Assembly (NCBI GenBank): GCA_002453155.1
Contig: DKGG01000027.1
Location: 906 to 56,745, forward strand
Source: Bdellovibrionaceae bacterium UBA6776
Lineage (GTDB): Bacteria > Bdellovibrionota > Bdellovibrionia > Bdellovibrionales > UBA1609
Length of the DNA stretch: 55,840 bases
Direction of reading: 5' to 3'
Shown: piece by piece, positions 17,807 to 25,962 of the stretch
How positions within the stretch are numbered: position 1 is the stretch's first letter
Layout of the letters: each line of letters opens with the position of its first letter
Position numbers and translations under genes: made by a program
The notes under the pieces: model-generated
Database searches by the model: none
Told to the model about the DNA's origin: nothing
What the model saw: the letters and a program-made list of their open reading frames with translations, nothing else

Positions 17807-18588
17807 TGTCCATTCATCCTTCAGCCATTATTGATCCGCGCGCAAAACTTGATCCCTCTTGTGAAGTTGGCCCTTTTGCAGTGATCCGTGGGGATGTGAC
17901 CATGGGAAAAGGCAACAAAGTGGATAGCCATGCGATCATCGGCTCCGAAAACGGCAAAGTCACCATTGGCGAGAACAATCATTTTCATTCCGGCTCGATC
18001 ATTGGGGGGCCCCCTCAAGATCTGAAGTTCAAAGGCGAGGTGACCGAGCTTCGCATTGGAAACGGGAATATCTTTCGAGAATTTGTCACTGTGAATGTGG
18101 GAACCGTCACGGGTGGTGGAATCACTCAAATCGGAGATCAAAACCTTTTGATGGCCTATGTTCATATTGCCCACGACTGTCAGTTGGGCAGCCACATTGC
18201 AATTGCCAACACGTCTAATTTTGCAGGTCATGTGGTTGTGGAAGATCATGTTCGAGTGGGTGGCGTGTGCAGTTTCAATCAGTTCATTCGAATTGGTAAA
18301 CACAGCTTTATTGCGGGGGACTCTGCCGTAAATAAGGACATTCTTCCTTTTACTCGTGCGCAAGGGAAGTATGCTGTCAGTCGAGCTTTGAATTCCATTG
18401 GACTGGAGCGGGCGGGCTATTCAAAAGATGAAATCGCAAATCTAAAAAAGGCAGTTCGACTTTTGATTATGGGCGATCGCACCATTGAGGAAGCTTTAAA
18501 GGAAATTGAAACCCAGTGCGCCCCGTCTGAGGCCATTCAGTACTTCACTCAGTTTATTCAAGGCTCCGAGAGAGGAGTCGCGCGATGA
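17806..18588 (+). CDS. lpxA: UDP-GlcNAc-type O/N-acyltransferase LpxA
   Basis: The first enzyme of lipid A synthesis, 260 residues, a left-handed parallel beta-helix made of hexapeptide repeats with a helical C-terminus. The family block GGPPQDLKFKGE and the catalytic histidine H123 in HIAHDC are present. Compared from memory with E. coli LpxA, the AVHQF block reads SFNQF here, so the second conserved histidine is Asn158. This may relate to a different sugar acceptor, since the next gene is a sugar-nucleotide oxidoreductase, but that is only an inference. The gene overlaps fabZ by one base and the oxidoreductase gene by 4. Confidence 0.95.
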   Translation: MSIHPSAIIDPRAKLDPSCEVGPFAVIRGDVTMGKGNKVDSHAIIGSENGKVTIGENNHFHSGSIIGGPPQDLKFKGEVTELRIGNGNIFREFVTVNVGTVTGGGITQIGDQNLLMAYVHIAHDCQLGSHIAIANTSNFAGHVVVEDHVRVGGVCSFNQFIRIGKHSFIAGDSAVNKDILPFTRAQGKYAVSRALNSIGLERAGYSKDEIANLKKAVRLLIMGDRTIEEALKEIETQCAPSEAIQYFTQFIQGSERGVAR

Positions 18589-19526
18589 GTTTGGTCAAAG
18601 CAGGAGTGGTTGGGGTTGGTCATTTGGGTCGCTACCACAGCCAAAAATTGGCGGCTCTCAAGGATACGGTGGATTTTTGTGGAATTTTTGATTTGGATGC
18701 AGCTCTTTTGAAAGAGCGTGCGGAGGAATTAAAGGTTCCTGCACTGACCTCGTTGGAAGAAATGGGAAAGCAATGTGATGCGGTGATTGTGGCCAGCTCA
18801 ACACCTTCCCACTTTGAAGTCTGTAAAACTTTGATGAATTTAGGGTGTCACATTCTGGTGGAAAAGCCCATCACTCAAACTTCTGCGGAGGCTGAAGAGC
18901 TTTGTAAATTGGCCGATGAGAAGGGGTTGGTGTTTCAAGTGGGCCATGTGGAGCGTTTCAATCCTGCTTTGATGGCTGTGAAAAAGAAGCTTAAAGATCC
19001 GTTGTTTATCGAGTGCCATCGTTTGGCACCGTTCAAAGTTCGAAGCACTGAAGTGGATGTGGTTTTGGATCTCATGATCCATGACTTGGATGTGATTCTC
19101 TCTTTGATTGATTCAGAGCCGGTCAAAGTTTCTGCGGTGGGCACTCCGGTGTTGACCAAAAAAATCGATATTGCGAATGCGCGCATTGAGTTTGAAAACG
19201 GCGCTGTTGCCAATGTGACTTCTTCTCGGGTTTCTCAGAACACCCAGCGAAAGTTTCGTGTCTTTCAACAGTCTCAATACCTTTCCATTGATTTCCAAAC
19301 CGGGGAGGTCAATCTGCTGACCAAAACTGGGGATTGGAAAGATGACGAGTTGCCTTTGGAGGCGGACAGTTTGAGCCTGGAAAAAGGGGACGCTTTGATG
19401 GATGAAGTCTCTTCTTTTGTTCAGACCGTATCCACCAAAGGAAAGCCTTTGGTTTCGGGTCGAGATGGGTTGAGAGCACTTCGACTTGCGGAAGAAATCT
19501 TGGCTGATGCAGAACGAAGACTGTAA
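18585..19526 (+). CDS. Gfo/Idh/MocA oxidoreductase between lpxA and lpxB (GnnA candidate)
   Basis: A 313-residue NAD(P)-dependent oxidoreductase. The N-terminal Rossmann motif is GVVGVGHLGRYH, the active-site motif is LVEKPI, and GHVERFNPA follows. In Acidithiobacillus and Leptospira, GnnA of this family oxidises the 3-OH of UDP-GlcNAc so that GnnB can aminate it, giving a 2,3-diamino sugar for lipid A. Bdellovibrio lipid A is reported to have a 2,3-diamino-glucose backbone, which would fit. No GnnB-like aminotransferase is next to it, however, and similar proteins occur in lpx operons of bacteria without this sugar. Overlaps lpxA by 4 bases and lpxB by about 20. Confidence 0.82.
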   Translation: MSLVKAGVVGVGHLGRYHSQKLAALKDTVDFCGIFDLDAALLKERAEELKVPALTSLEEMGKQCDAVIVASSTPSHFEVCKTLMNLGCHILVEKPITQTSAEAEELCKLADEKGLVFQVGHVERFNPALMAVKKKLKDPLFIECHRLAPFKVRSTEVDVVLDLMIHDLDVILSLIDSEPVKVSAVGTPVLTKKIDIANARIEFENGAVANVTSSRVSQNTQRKFRVFQQSQYLSIDFQTGEVNLLTKTGDWKDDELPLEADSLSLEKGDALMDEVSSFVQTVSTKGKPLVSGRDGLRALRLAEEILADAERRL

Positions 19527-20694
19527 TCCTCGAATTCTTATTGTTGCGGCCGAGGCTTCCAGCAGTCTTTATGCTCAACGTTTATTGGAACATTGGAAGA
19601 ACACGGGCTTTGAAGTTGAGGCTTTCGGAATTGGAAGCCGAGACATGGAGGCTTTGGGCTTTGAATGTTTGGGACGTTCTGAAGACATGGCCGTCGTAGG
19701 TGTTACGGAAATTTTAGCTCACTTTTCTGAAATTCGAAAAGTCTTTCACAGTCTTGTTGATGCGGCAAAGCTTCGAAAACCGGATGTGGTTTTGCTTTTG
19801 GACTATCCAGAATTCAATTTTCGTTTGGCGAAGAAGATGTCTCAATTGGGACTTAAGGTGGTCTATTACATTTCGCCTCAGATCTGGGCCTGGAGAAGTT
19901 CTCGTGTTCAGTTGGTTCAAAAGTACATCGATAAAATGTTGGTGCTTTTTCCCTTTGAAAAGGATTTTTACAAAACCCATGGCGTGGATGTTGAGTTTGT
20001 CGGGCACCCCTTGTTGGACGAGCTGGGCGTGGATTATAATGATCCCACAGAGGTTAGGCACCTTAGAGGCAAGTATGGCTTTGGGCCTCAGGATCGCGTG
20101 TTGGGCTTGATGCCTGGATCTCGTCGGTCGGAACTGGCTCATCATTTGAAAACCCAGTTGGAAACTGCCGAATTGCTCTACCGTAAAAATCCAGAATTAA
20201 AAATTGCTCTTTTGGTCGCTCCTCATTTTGACTTGGACAAAATTAAGGCGGAGATTCCCGAAGTGAACTTTCCGCTGACGTTGGTTAAGTTGAATCCATT
20301 TTCAATGATCTCTATGATGGACGTGATCTTGGTGGCCTCGGGAACAGCAACCTTAATGGTTGGTATTTTGGGCAAGCCCATGGTGATCATGTACAAGATG
20401 AGTGCGATTACAGGTTGGCTCGCAAAGATATTTGTTCGGTCGACGAATTTTTTTGGTTTGATCAATTTGATTCACCAAAAAAAGGTGGCCCCTGAGTTTT
20501 TTCAGTCCGAGGCGAATCCTGCAAATCTTGCTAAAAATTTAGAAGCTTATTTGTTTGACAACAAACAACGGGAGCAAGTTTCCAAAGAACTTTTAAAGAC
20601 TTCAGCTTTGCTGGGCACTCAAGGAATTACTTTGCGAGTGGCCGAAGCCTTGAAGCCTTACTTTGAAAAGGAGGGCTCTGATGGGTCTTTTTAA
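19507..20694 (+). CDS. lpxB: Lipid-A-disaccharide synthase LpxB
   Basis: A 395-residue GT19 glycosyltransferase that joins UDP-diacylglucosamine and lipid X into the tetra-acyl disaccharide at the inner face of the inner membrane. Family blocks are PRILIVAAEASSSLYA at the N-terminus (the usual GE-x-SGD motif is changed to AEASSS), LLDYPEFNFRLAK, YYISPQIWAWRSSRV, and LLPGSR-like LMPGSRRSEL. The ATG at 19507 is favoured over an upstream in-frame start because homologues begin here. It overlaps the preceding gene by 20 bases and lpxK by 14. Confidence 0.94.
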   Translation: MQNEDCNPRILIVAAEASSSLYAQRLLEHWKNTGFEVEAFGIGSRDMEALGFECLGRSEDMAVVGVTEILAHFSEIRKVFHSLVDAAKLRKPDVVLLLDYPEFNFRLAKKMSQLGLKVVYYISPQIWAWRSSRVQLVQKYIDKMLVLFPFEKDFYKTHGVDVEFVGHPLLDELGVDYNDPTEVRHLRGKYGFGPQDRVLGLMPGSRRSELAHHLKTQLETAELLYRKNPELKIALLVAPHFDLDKIKAEIPEVNFPLTLVKLNPFSMISMMDVILVASGTATLMVGILGKPMVIMYKMSAITGWLAKIFVRSTNFFGLINLIHQKKVAPEFFQSEANPANLAKNLEAYLFDNKQREQVSKELLKTSALLGTQGITLRVAEALKPYFEKEGSDGSF

Positions 20695-21673
20695 AAGCCT
20701 CAGTTACCTTTTTGGCAAGGGCGTGGATTTTAGAAATCACCTTTATGAGAATAATTATTTAAAGGTCTCTCAACTTCCTGTTCGCGTTGTGAGTGTGGGA
20801 AACATCAGCGTGGGTGGAACGGGAAAAACTTCTTTTGTGATTTGGCTCCAGAGGGCTTTGGTTTCTCGAGGACTTCGTGTGGGTGTGGTTTCGCGGGGCT
20901 ATGGCGGCCAGGTCAAAGAAGTGGCAGAAGTGCCTAAAGATGGAGATCCTAAGACTTTTGGTGATGAACCTTGCTTGATTGCTCGAGAAGCTCTGGGCCC
21001 CGTGTTTGTGGGCCCTCGACGCTTTGAAGTGGGCAAGAAACTATTGGATTCTTACAAAGTGGATATCATCATTGCGGATGATGCCTTTCAACACCGCCCC
21101 CTTCACCGAGATGTGGACGTGGTTTTGGTGGATTTTAGTGAGCCTTTGCAAAATCTGACTTTGATGCCCTTTGGAAGGTTGCGTGAACCCTTTCAATCTT
21201 TGGATAGGGCCCAAGTGATTGTCAGTACAAAAAAGAATTTTTCGGATCTTAAAGATTTTGAACCCATTGAACGTCTGCTTCCTAAAGATAAAATCCGATT
21301 GAACATGGAATATCATTTAAAAGCCGTGGTGGATGAAAACGGTGAGCCCGCCGCAAATCCCATGGATCGATATCTTTTGGTTTCGGGTGTGGCACAGCCC
21401 AAAGGTGTGGAGATGTTGGCCAATGCTCAGTACCACCTGACCGATCATATGATTTTTGATGATCATCACAACTACACAGAGTCAGATGTTACAGAGATTC
21501 TTCAGCAACAGTCTGAGCATGGCGCGGACTACATTTTGACCACTCAAAAAGACGCAGTGAAGCTTTCCCATTTTAAAGAGTTGCGTTCGGTGCTTCGAGT
21601 GATGGAGCTGAGTTACACGGTGGAAGGACAATTGGATGAGTTCTTTGAAGTTCTTATTGGGAAAACTCACTAA
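20681..21673 (+). CDS. lpxK: Tetraacyldisaccharide 4'-kinase LpxK
   Basis: A 330-residue membrane-associated P-loop kinase that phosphorylates the 4' position of the lipid A precursor. The special Walker A is in VSVGNISVGGTGKTSF, followed by SRGYGG and the lid/catalytic block ADDAFQHRPLHRDVDVVLVD. The ATG at 20681 is preferred because AGGAGG lies just ahead of it. Lipid A of Bdellovibrio is reported to lack phosphate, so if the host is a close relative, the phosphate added here must later be removed or replaced. Overlaps both neighbours. Confidence 0.93.
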   Translation: MGLFKSLSYLFGKGVDFRNHLYENNYLKVSQLPVRVVSVGNISVGGTGKTSFVIWLQRALVSRGLRVGVVSRGYGGQVKEVAEVPKDGDPKTFGDEPCLIAREALGPVFVGPRRFEVGKKLLDSYKVDIIIADDAFQHRPLHRDVDVVLVDFSEPLQNLTLMPFGRLREPFQSLDRAQVIVSTKKNFSDLKDFEPIERLLPKDKIRLNMEYHLKAVVDENGEPAANPMDRYLLVSGVAQPKGVEMLANAQYHLTDHMIFDDHHNYTESDVTEILQQQSEHGADYILTTQKDAVKLSHFKELRSVLRVMELSYTVEGQLDEFFEVLIGKTH

Positions 21674-22523
21674 GGGTTTTGCTTTTCTTCTATGGAAATC
21701 CCCGGTTTTTGTGCGTCGGGGAGTGGGGATTCTGCTTGGAACCCTATGGCTGGACATTCTTCGAATTCGACGAAACATCGTCATTGAAAATATTCAAAGG
21801 GCTTTTCCAAATCTTTCGGATAAGGAAGCGCTTCGGTTGGGAAGAAAATCTTTGTTTCAGTTGGGGCAAGATTTTGCAGAGTACAGTTTTCTTCCATTTT
21901 TAACGGCCGAGAACTTAAATTCTAAAATTCAATTTCGGGGACTGGAAAATTTGGATCATGCTCTTGAGGGAAAAAAGGGCGTGTTGCTCTTAACTCTTCA
22001 CTTGGGGCATGGTGACCTGGCCGTGGGGGGATTGTCTCTCAAGGGTTATGACATGGTCTTGGTGTCTAAGTTCTTTAAGCTCAAATGGTTGAATGAACTT
22101 TGGTTTGGTATGCGCGCTAAATTAGGAACAGAATTTATTGCGCCACGGGATTCATCCTTTCAACTTTTGAAGATGCTTCGTAAGAACAAGGTGGTGGTTA
22201 TCCCCCTGGATCAATTTACCGGCCCTCCCATTGGGGTGAAGACGACTTTTTTTGGGCATGAAACGGGAACTGCCGCCGGATTGGCAGTGATGTCGTTTCG
22301 CTCAGGAGCGGCTGTTGTGCCGGGTTACACGTTTCGAAGTTCCGAAGGGATTCATGAGGTGCATTTGCTTCCTCAGGTGGATATGGAAAAATTCAAAGAC
22401 TCTGAAGATGCGGCTCAGAAAGCCACGCAACATTTCAACGGCCTCTTGGAGCAAATGATTCGGGAGCATCCGGATCAGTGGATGTGGATTCATCGAAGAT
22501 GGAAAGAGTTTGTAGTTACCTGA
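21636..22523 (+). CDS. lpxL: Lipid A late acyltransferase (LpxL/HtrB family)
   Basis: A 295-residue inner-membrane acyltransferase that adds a secondary acyl chain to lipid A. The catalytic H-x4-D motif is H122-x4-D127 in LHLGHGD, and the conserved RRNIVIENIQRAFPNLS block is near residue 45. A hydrophobic N-terminal segment anchors it. The ATG at 21636 overlaps the 3' end of lpxK by 38 bases and has GGAAGG upstream. Only one such gene is visible, so further secondary acyltransferases, if any, lie elsewhere. Substrate preference between LpxL, LpxM and LpxP cannot be told. Confidence 0.88.
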   Translation: MSSLKFLLGKLTKGFAFLLWKSPVFVRRGVGILLGTLWLDILRIRRNIVIENIQRAFPNLSDKEALRLGRKSLFQLGQDFAEYSFLPFLTAENLNSKIQFRGLENLDHALEGKKGVLLLTLHLGHGDLAVGGLSLKGYDMVLVSKFFKLKWLNELWFGMRAKLGTEFIAPRDSSFQLLKMLRKNKVVVIPLDQFTGPPIGVKTTFFGHETGTAAGLAVMSFRSGAAVVPGYTFRSSEGIHEVHLLPQVDMEKFKDSEDAAQKATQHFNGLLEQMIREHPDQWMWIHRRWKEFVVT

Positions 22524-22543
22524 GATCTAGGTAGAATAGCAGT

Positions 22544-23659
22544 ATGAATTTTTCGACTTTTTGGCGACTCTTCTTTTTTTCTCCTCTCGTCATGATTTTG
22601 ATGTCATGCTCGTCAACCCTTTTGAAATATGAAAAAGAAGAACAGCTGAATGACATTGGGGACTACGAGAAGCGCCTCGAAGTAAAGGAGATTGAGGAGC
22701 CCAAGGAAGAAATCTCTAAGAAATCTTCGGATAGCGAAGGGAAACCAAAGGACTCTGCGGAAAGTGCAAAGGATAAATCTAAAAAAGAATCTGCTAAAAA
22801 GTCCTCTCGGAAAAAATCAATAAAAAAGGCGCCTCGTAAGGAAGCTCAAAAAGACGATAAAAAATCTTCGTCCACTCCAAAGAAAAACGTAATTGCCAAA
22901 AAAAGGTTGCCCGAAATGGAAGATTCAGTGGGATTTGATGGTCGTCGCCCCGAAGTGGACCCTTTTCGCGTGGGTGAAAAGGTCACCTTGGATGTGACAT
23001 ACTTCAATATCAAAGCTGGGGAAATTCATCTCCAGGTGAAACCCTTTGTGGAAGTGAATGGTCATAAGGCTTATAATTTCCAAGTGGACTTGAAGTCCTA
23101 TTCTTTATTTTCTCACATCTATTCGGTAGATGATCAAGCAACCACCTATGTGGATTACGAAGAGTTAAAGCCATATAACCTTTCCATCACCATCAAAGAG
23201 AGCAAACAACTTGCCGAGACCCGTACACTTTTTGATTGGGACAAGATGAAGGCCTTTTACTGGAAAAAGCGATACACGGAAGATAATGGGGAAGAGAAGA
23301 AAGAGCTTTCTTGGGACATTAAAGACTATTCTCAAAATGTGATCAGTGCGCTTTATTACCTGAGAAATTTTCAAATGGAACCGGGAAAGAAGCTGGCCTT
23401 TCGTGTGGCGGATGAGGGCAACAACATTGAATTTACCGGTGAGGTTCTTCGCCGCGAGGTTTTAAAGACGAAAATTGGCAAGCTGAAGACTTTGGTGATT
23501 CGTCCGCAAATTCAAGTGGATGGTGCGTTCAAGCCCATGGGTGAAAATCTCATTTGGATCACGGATGATGATCGAAAATTTATCGTTCGGATTGAATCCA
23601 AAATCAAAATTGGAACCCTCGTGGCCAAGCTAAAGTCTATAGATAAAGGTCGCGATTAA
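22544..23659 (+). CDS. DUF3108 lipoprotein with lysine-rich linker
   Basis: A 371-residue predicted lipoprotein. The signal peptide ends in the lipobox LMSC with Cys22. Residues 35-120 form a low-complexity tether rich in Lys, Ser and Glu with many KKSS-type runs. From about residue 135 the chain is a DUF3108 domain (FRVGEKVTLDVTYFNIKAGEI to the C-terminus), a beta-rich periplasmic fold of unknown function. The gene follows lpxL by 20 bases, so an envelope role is likely. The highly basic tether could contact peptidoglycan or LPS phosphate; this is a guess. Confidence 0.85.
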   Translation: MNFSTFWRLFFFSPLVMILMSCSSTLLKYEKEEQLNDIGDYEKRLEVKEIEEPKEEISKKSSDSEGKPKDSAESAKDKSKKESAKKSSRKKSIKKAPRKEAQKDDKKSSSTPKKNVIAKKRLPEMEDSVGFDGRRPEVDPFRVGEKVTLDVTYFNIKAGEIHLQVKPFVEVNGHKAYNFQVDLKSYSLFSHIYSVDDQATTYVDYEELKPYNLSITIKESKQLAETRTLFDWDKMKAFYWKKRYTEDNGEEKKELSWDIKDYSQNVISALYYLRNFQMEPGKKLAFRVADEGNNIEFTGEVLRREVLKTKIGKLKTLVIRPQIQVDGAFKPMGENLIWITDDDRKFIVRIESKIKIGTLVAKLKSIDKGRD

Positions 23660-23703
23660 ACAACATCCTTCATGAGAGATTCAGAATCCAGCTACAATAA
23701 ATC

Positions 23704-24861
23704 ATGGCTGAGATTCGATGTTTTCATTTTACGGGGTACAAGCCCTGTTTTCTTTCGAAAGTCTGTGACCGGCGTCATTGTTCGTCCTTTCGTGAAATCA
23801 AAGAAAACATTTTGGTGGTGCATTTGGGCGCCTTGGGTGCGGTGCTTCGAAGTACCGCACTTTTACCTGCACTCAAACGCAAACATCCCCATTCGCGGTT
23901 GGTTTGGTTGACGGATGCGCCGGCACAATTTCTGTTGCAGGGAAATCCTTTTATTGACGAAGTGATCTGCTCCAAGGATCTTCAGCATCACCCGTTAACG
24001 GCACTTCAATATTCGTCCGTGTATTGCATTGATAAGTCTCTTCAAGCCTTGCGGCTTTGCCAGGAGTTTCAATCCCAACGTCAATTTGGGTTTATTGAAG
24101 ATCCTGTTTCAGGGGGAGTGCTTCCCGCAACAGGGGCGGCTCGTGAGCTTTGGAAAATTGGGTTGAGTGATCACATGAAGTTTTTTGAAAATCAAAAAAC
24201 AGAGATCCAATTGGTTCATGAAGCATTAGAGTTGGGAGCCTATCTCAGGGAGAACTATGTCCTTCAGTTGTCAGGTCTTGAGCAGCGAGAATCCGATCAG
24301 CGTCGGGAAGGCTGGAAAGATGCCTCGAATCAGATTTTGGTGGGACTCAATGTGGGATGCAGCACGGCCATTCCTTACAAAAAACTTTCTGTAAGTGGTC
24401 ATAGAGAATTGGTGGATTCAATTTCTAAAGAATTTAGAGATGACGTTCGCGTGGTTCTGTTGGGCGGGCGAGAAGATCAAGATCGAGCCCTAGAGATCGC
24501 GAAAGGTAAAGATGTCGTTGTTTCCCCAATGAATCTGGGACTTAGAGATGGTCTTTGCAGTGTGAACGCTTGTGACCTGATCTTGACAGGGGACAGTTTG
24601 GGTCTTCATATGGGAGTGGCTCTTAAAAAATGGGTGGTGGCGTGGTTTGGCCCGACCTGTGCCCATGAAATTGATCTTTATGATCGAGGTGTAAAAATAC
24701 TTTCCCAAGCTCCTTGTGGACCTTGTTGGAAAAGAGTCTGCGAAAAAGAACTCATGTGTTATGACCAGGTTTCTTTTGATGCAATGATTGATGGCATTCG
24801 ACGAGGTTTAGAGTGGAAATTCTCATCATCCAAACAGCCTTCCCCGGAGACTTGTACTTAA
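23704..24861 (+). CDS. GT9 glycosyltransferase with cysteine-rich N-terminal head
   Basis: A 385-residue glycosyltransferase of the heptosyltransferase family (GT9). The GT-B domain starts at about residue 36 (ILVVHLGALGAVLRSTALLPALKRKHP), where the heptosyltransferase G-D is changed to G-A, and ends with the donor-site region ILTGDSLGLHMGVALKKWVVAWFGPT. Before it lies a head of about 35 residues with four cysteines (C6, C15, C21, C26), and the C-terminal part has a further cluster CGPCWKRVC. These could bind a metal or an iron-sulfur centre. It overlaps the next GT9 gene by 49 bases, so the pair probably builds one core oligosaccharide. The sugar is unknown. Confidence 0.85.
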   Translation: MAEIRCFHFTGYKPCFLSKVCDRRHCSSFREIKENILVVHLGALGAVLRSTALLPALKRKHPHSRLVWLTDAPAQFLLQGNPFIDEVICSKDLQHHPLTALQYSSVYCIDKSLQALRLCQEFQSQRQFGFIEDPVSGGVLPATGAARELWKIGLSDHMKFFENQKTEIQLVHEALELGAYLRENYVLQLSGLEQRESDQRREGWKDASNQILVGLNVGCSTAIPYKKLSVSGHRELVDSISKEFRDDVRVVLLGGREDQDRALEIAKGKDVVVSPMNLGLRDGLCSVNACDLILTGDSLGLHMGVALKKWVVAWFGPTCAHEIDLYDRGVKILSQAPCGPCWKRVCEKELMCYDQVSFDAMIDGIRRGLEWKFSSSKQPSPETCT

Positions 24862-25880
24862 GTCTTCCCTTATTAAAACAGATCCGCAGAAAATTTCCGC
24901 AAGGGAAAGTTCGATTGATGTGTCGAAAAGGCTTAGGAAAAATGTTTTTAGAGCATCAGATTGTGGACTCTGTTCATGAAATTGAAAAAGGAAAATCCTC
25001 CTCTTACAAAGACACCTTGAAAGAACTGCGACAGATTGAATTTGATTGGGTCTTTTGTCCCCATCGTTCCTATCGGACGGCTCTGTTTGTTTGGCAGTTG
25101 AAAAAGAAAGTGGCCGTGGGATATTCCCTTTGGTGGAATGCTCCGTTTTTTCAAAAAAGAGTTCTCTATAACCGTGAGATTCCCGATGCGTTGAGACAGT
25201 TGGAACTGTTTACCTGTGCCTCCGAGGATTTTCAAAAACAATGGGCTCAAGAGTCTAACAAGCAAAGGTTCTTAGGAGTCAGCCAGACGGAGGTGGTCTC
25301 CTTCGAGGACAACCCTCTTCCCGAGTGGATGAGTGCGGAAGTAACGTCTTGGAAGCCATTGAAAAAGCGAATCTGTTTGGCGCCGGGAAGTGTTTGGCCC
25401 ACAAAGAAATGGCCTTCCTCTCGATATGCGGAATTGGCCAAACGATTTTTAGAAAGCGATTATGAAGTCTGTTTGGTGGGGAGTGCGGCGGACTCACGCG
25501 ACTGTGAGCTTGTGGCCCAAGCCGATGATCGCATTCAAAATCTTTGCGGAAAAACCTCTTTGTTGGAGTTGATGGAGATCTTCCAAGAGTCGCAACTTTT
25601 GATTTCAAATGACAGTGGAGCCATGCATGTGGCGGCGGCGACCTCTTTGCCTACGGTTTCCATTTTTGGTCCAACGGTTCCTGAGTTTGGATATCGCCCG
25701 TGGCAGAATCGAGTTCGAATTGTGCAAGAAATTTTGAGCTGTCGGCCTTGCTCACCCCATGGAACGAAATCCTGTCCCATTGGAACTCACGCATGTATGA
25801 ACAATCTCAGTTCGGAAAAAGTTTTTCAAAGTGCTATGCAATTGATTGGTATTGGTTCCTCAAAGGGAAAGAGGTCTTAA
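24813..25880 (+). CDS. GT9 heptosyltransferase-like enzyme (WaaF/RfaF-like)
   Basis: A 355-residue GT9 enzyme expected to add a sugar to the LPS core from an ADP-heptose-type donor. The start ILIIQTAFPGDLYLSLPLLKQIRRKFP is the family N-terminus, and the donor-site block SNDSGAMHVAAATSLPTVSIFGPT is intact, as are KKWPSSRYAELAK and the C-terminal CRPCSPHGTKSCPIGTHACM, a cysteine-bearing end common in WaaF-like proteins. It starts with GTG inside the previous gene. The 3' end lies within a large inverted repeat. Confidence 0.9.
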   Translation: MEILIIQTAFPGDLYLSLPLLKQIRRKFPQGKVRLMCRKGLGKMFLEHQIVDSVHEIEKGKSSSYKDTLKELRQIEFDWVFCPHRSYRTALFVWQLKKKVAVGYSLWWNAPFFQKRVLYNREIPDALRQLELFTCASEDFQKQWAQESNKQRFLGVSQTEVVSFEDNPLPEWMSAEVTSWKPLKKRICLAPGSVWPTKKWPSSRYAELAKRFLESDYEVCLVGSAADSRDCELVAQADDRIQNLCGKTSLLELMEIFQESQLLISNDSGAMHVAAATSLPTVSIFGPTVPEFGYRPWQNRVRIVQEILSCRPCSPHGTKSCPIGTHACMNNLSSEKVFQSAMQLIGIGSSKGKRS

Positions 25881-25936
25881 AATCGAGCTCCGCAGCCGCA
25901 GGTGAGGACTGGTTGAAGATTTTAAGACCTCTTTCC
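25866..25936. terminator. 19-bp perfect inverted repeat, likely terminator
   Basis: Bases 25866-25884 and 25918-25936 are exact reverse complements of each other, separated by a 33-base spacer. The left arm contains the stop codon of the second GT9 gene. The gene to the right is transcribed toward this repeat, so it lies between convergent units and could stop both. The stem is A/T-rich at its inner end, there is no clean T run, and the long spacer is unusual for a rho-independent terminator. Confidence 0.6.
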
Positions 25937-25962
25937 TTGTGAGGAGATAACCAAATCAATTG

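Noticed and set aside
17821..18363. 180-codon minus-strand frame opposite lpxA
   Set aside because: It is antisense to the hexapeptide repeats of LpxA and its composition follows from them.
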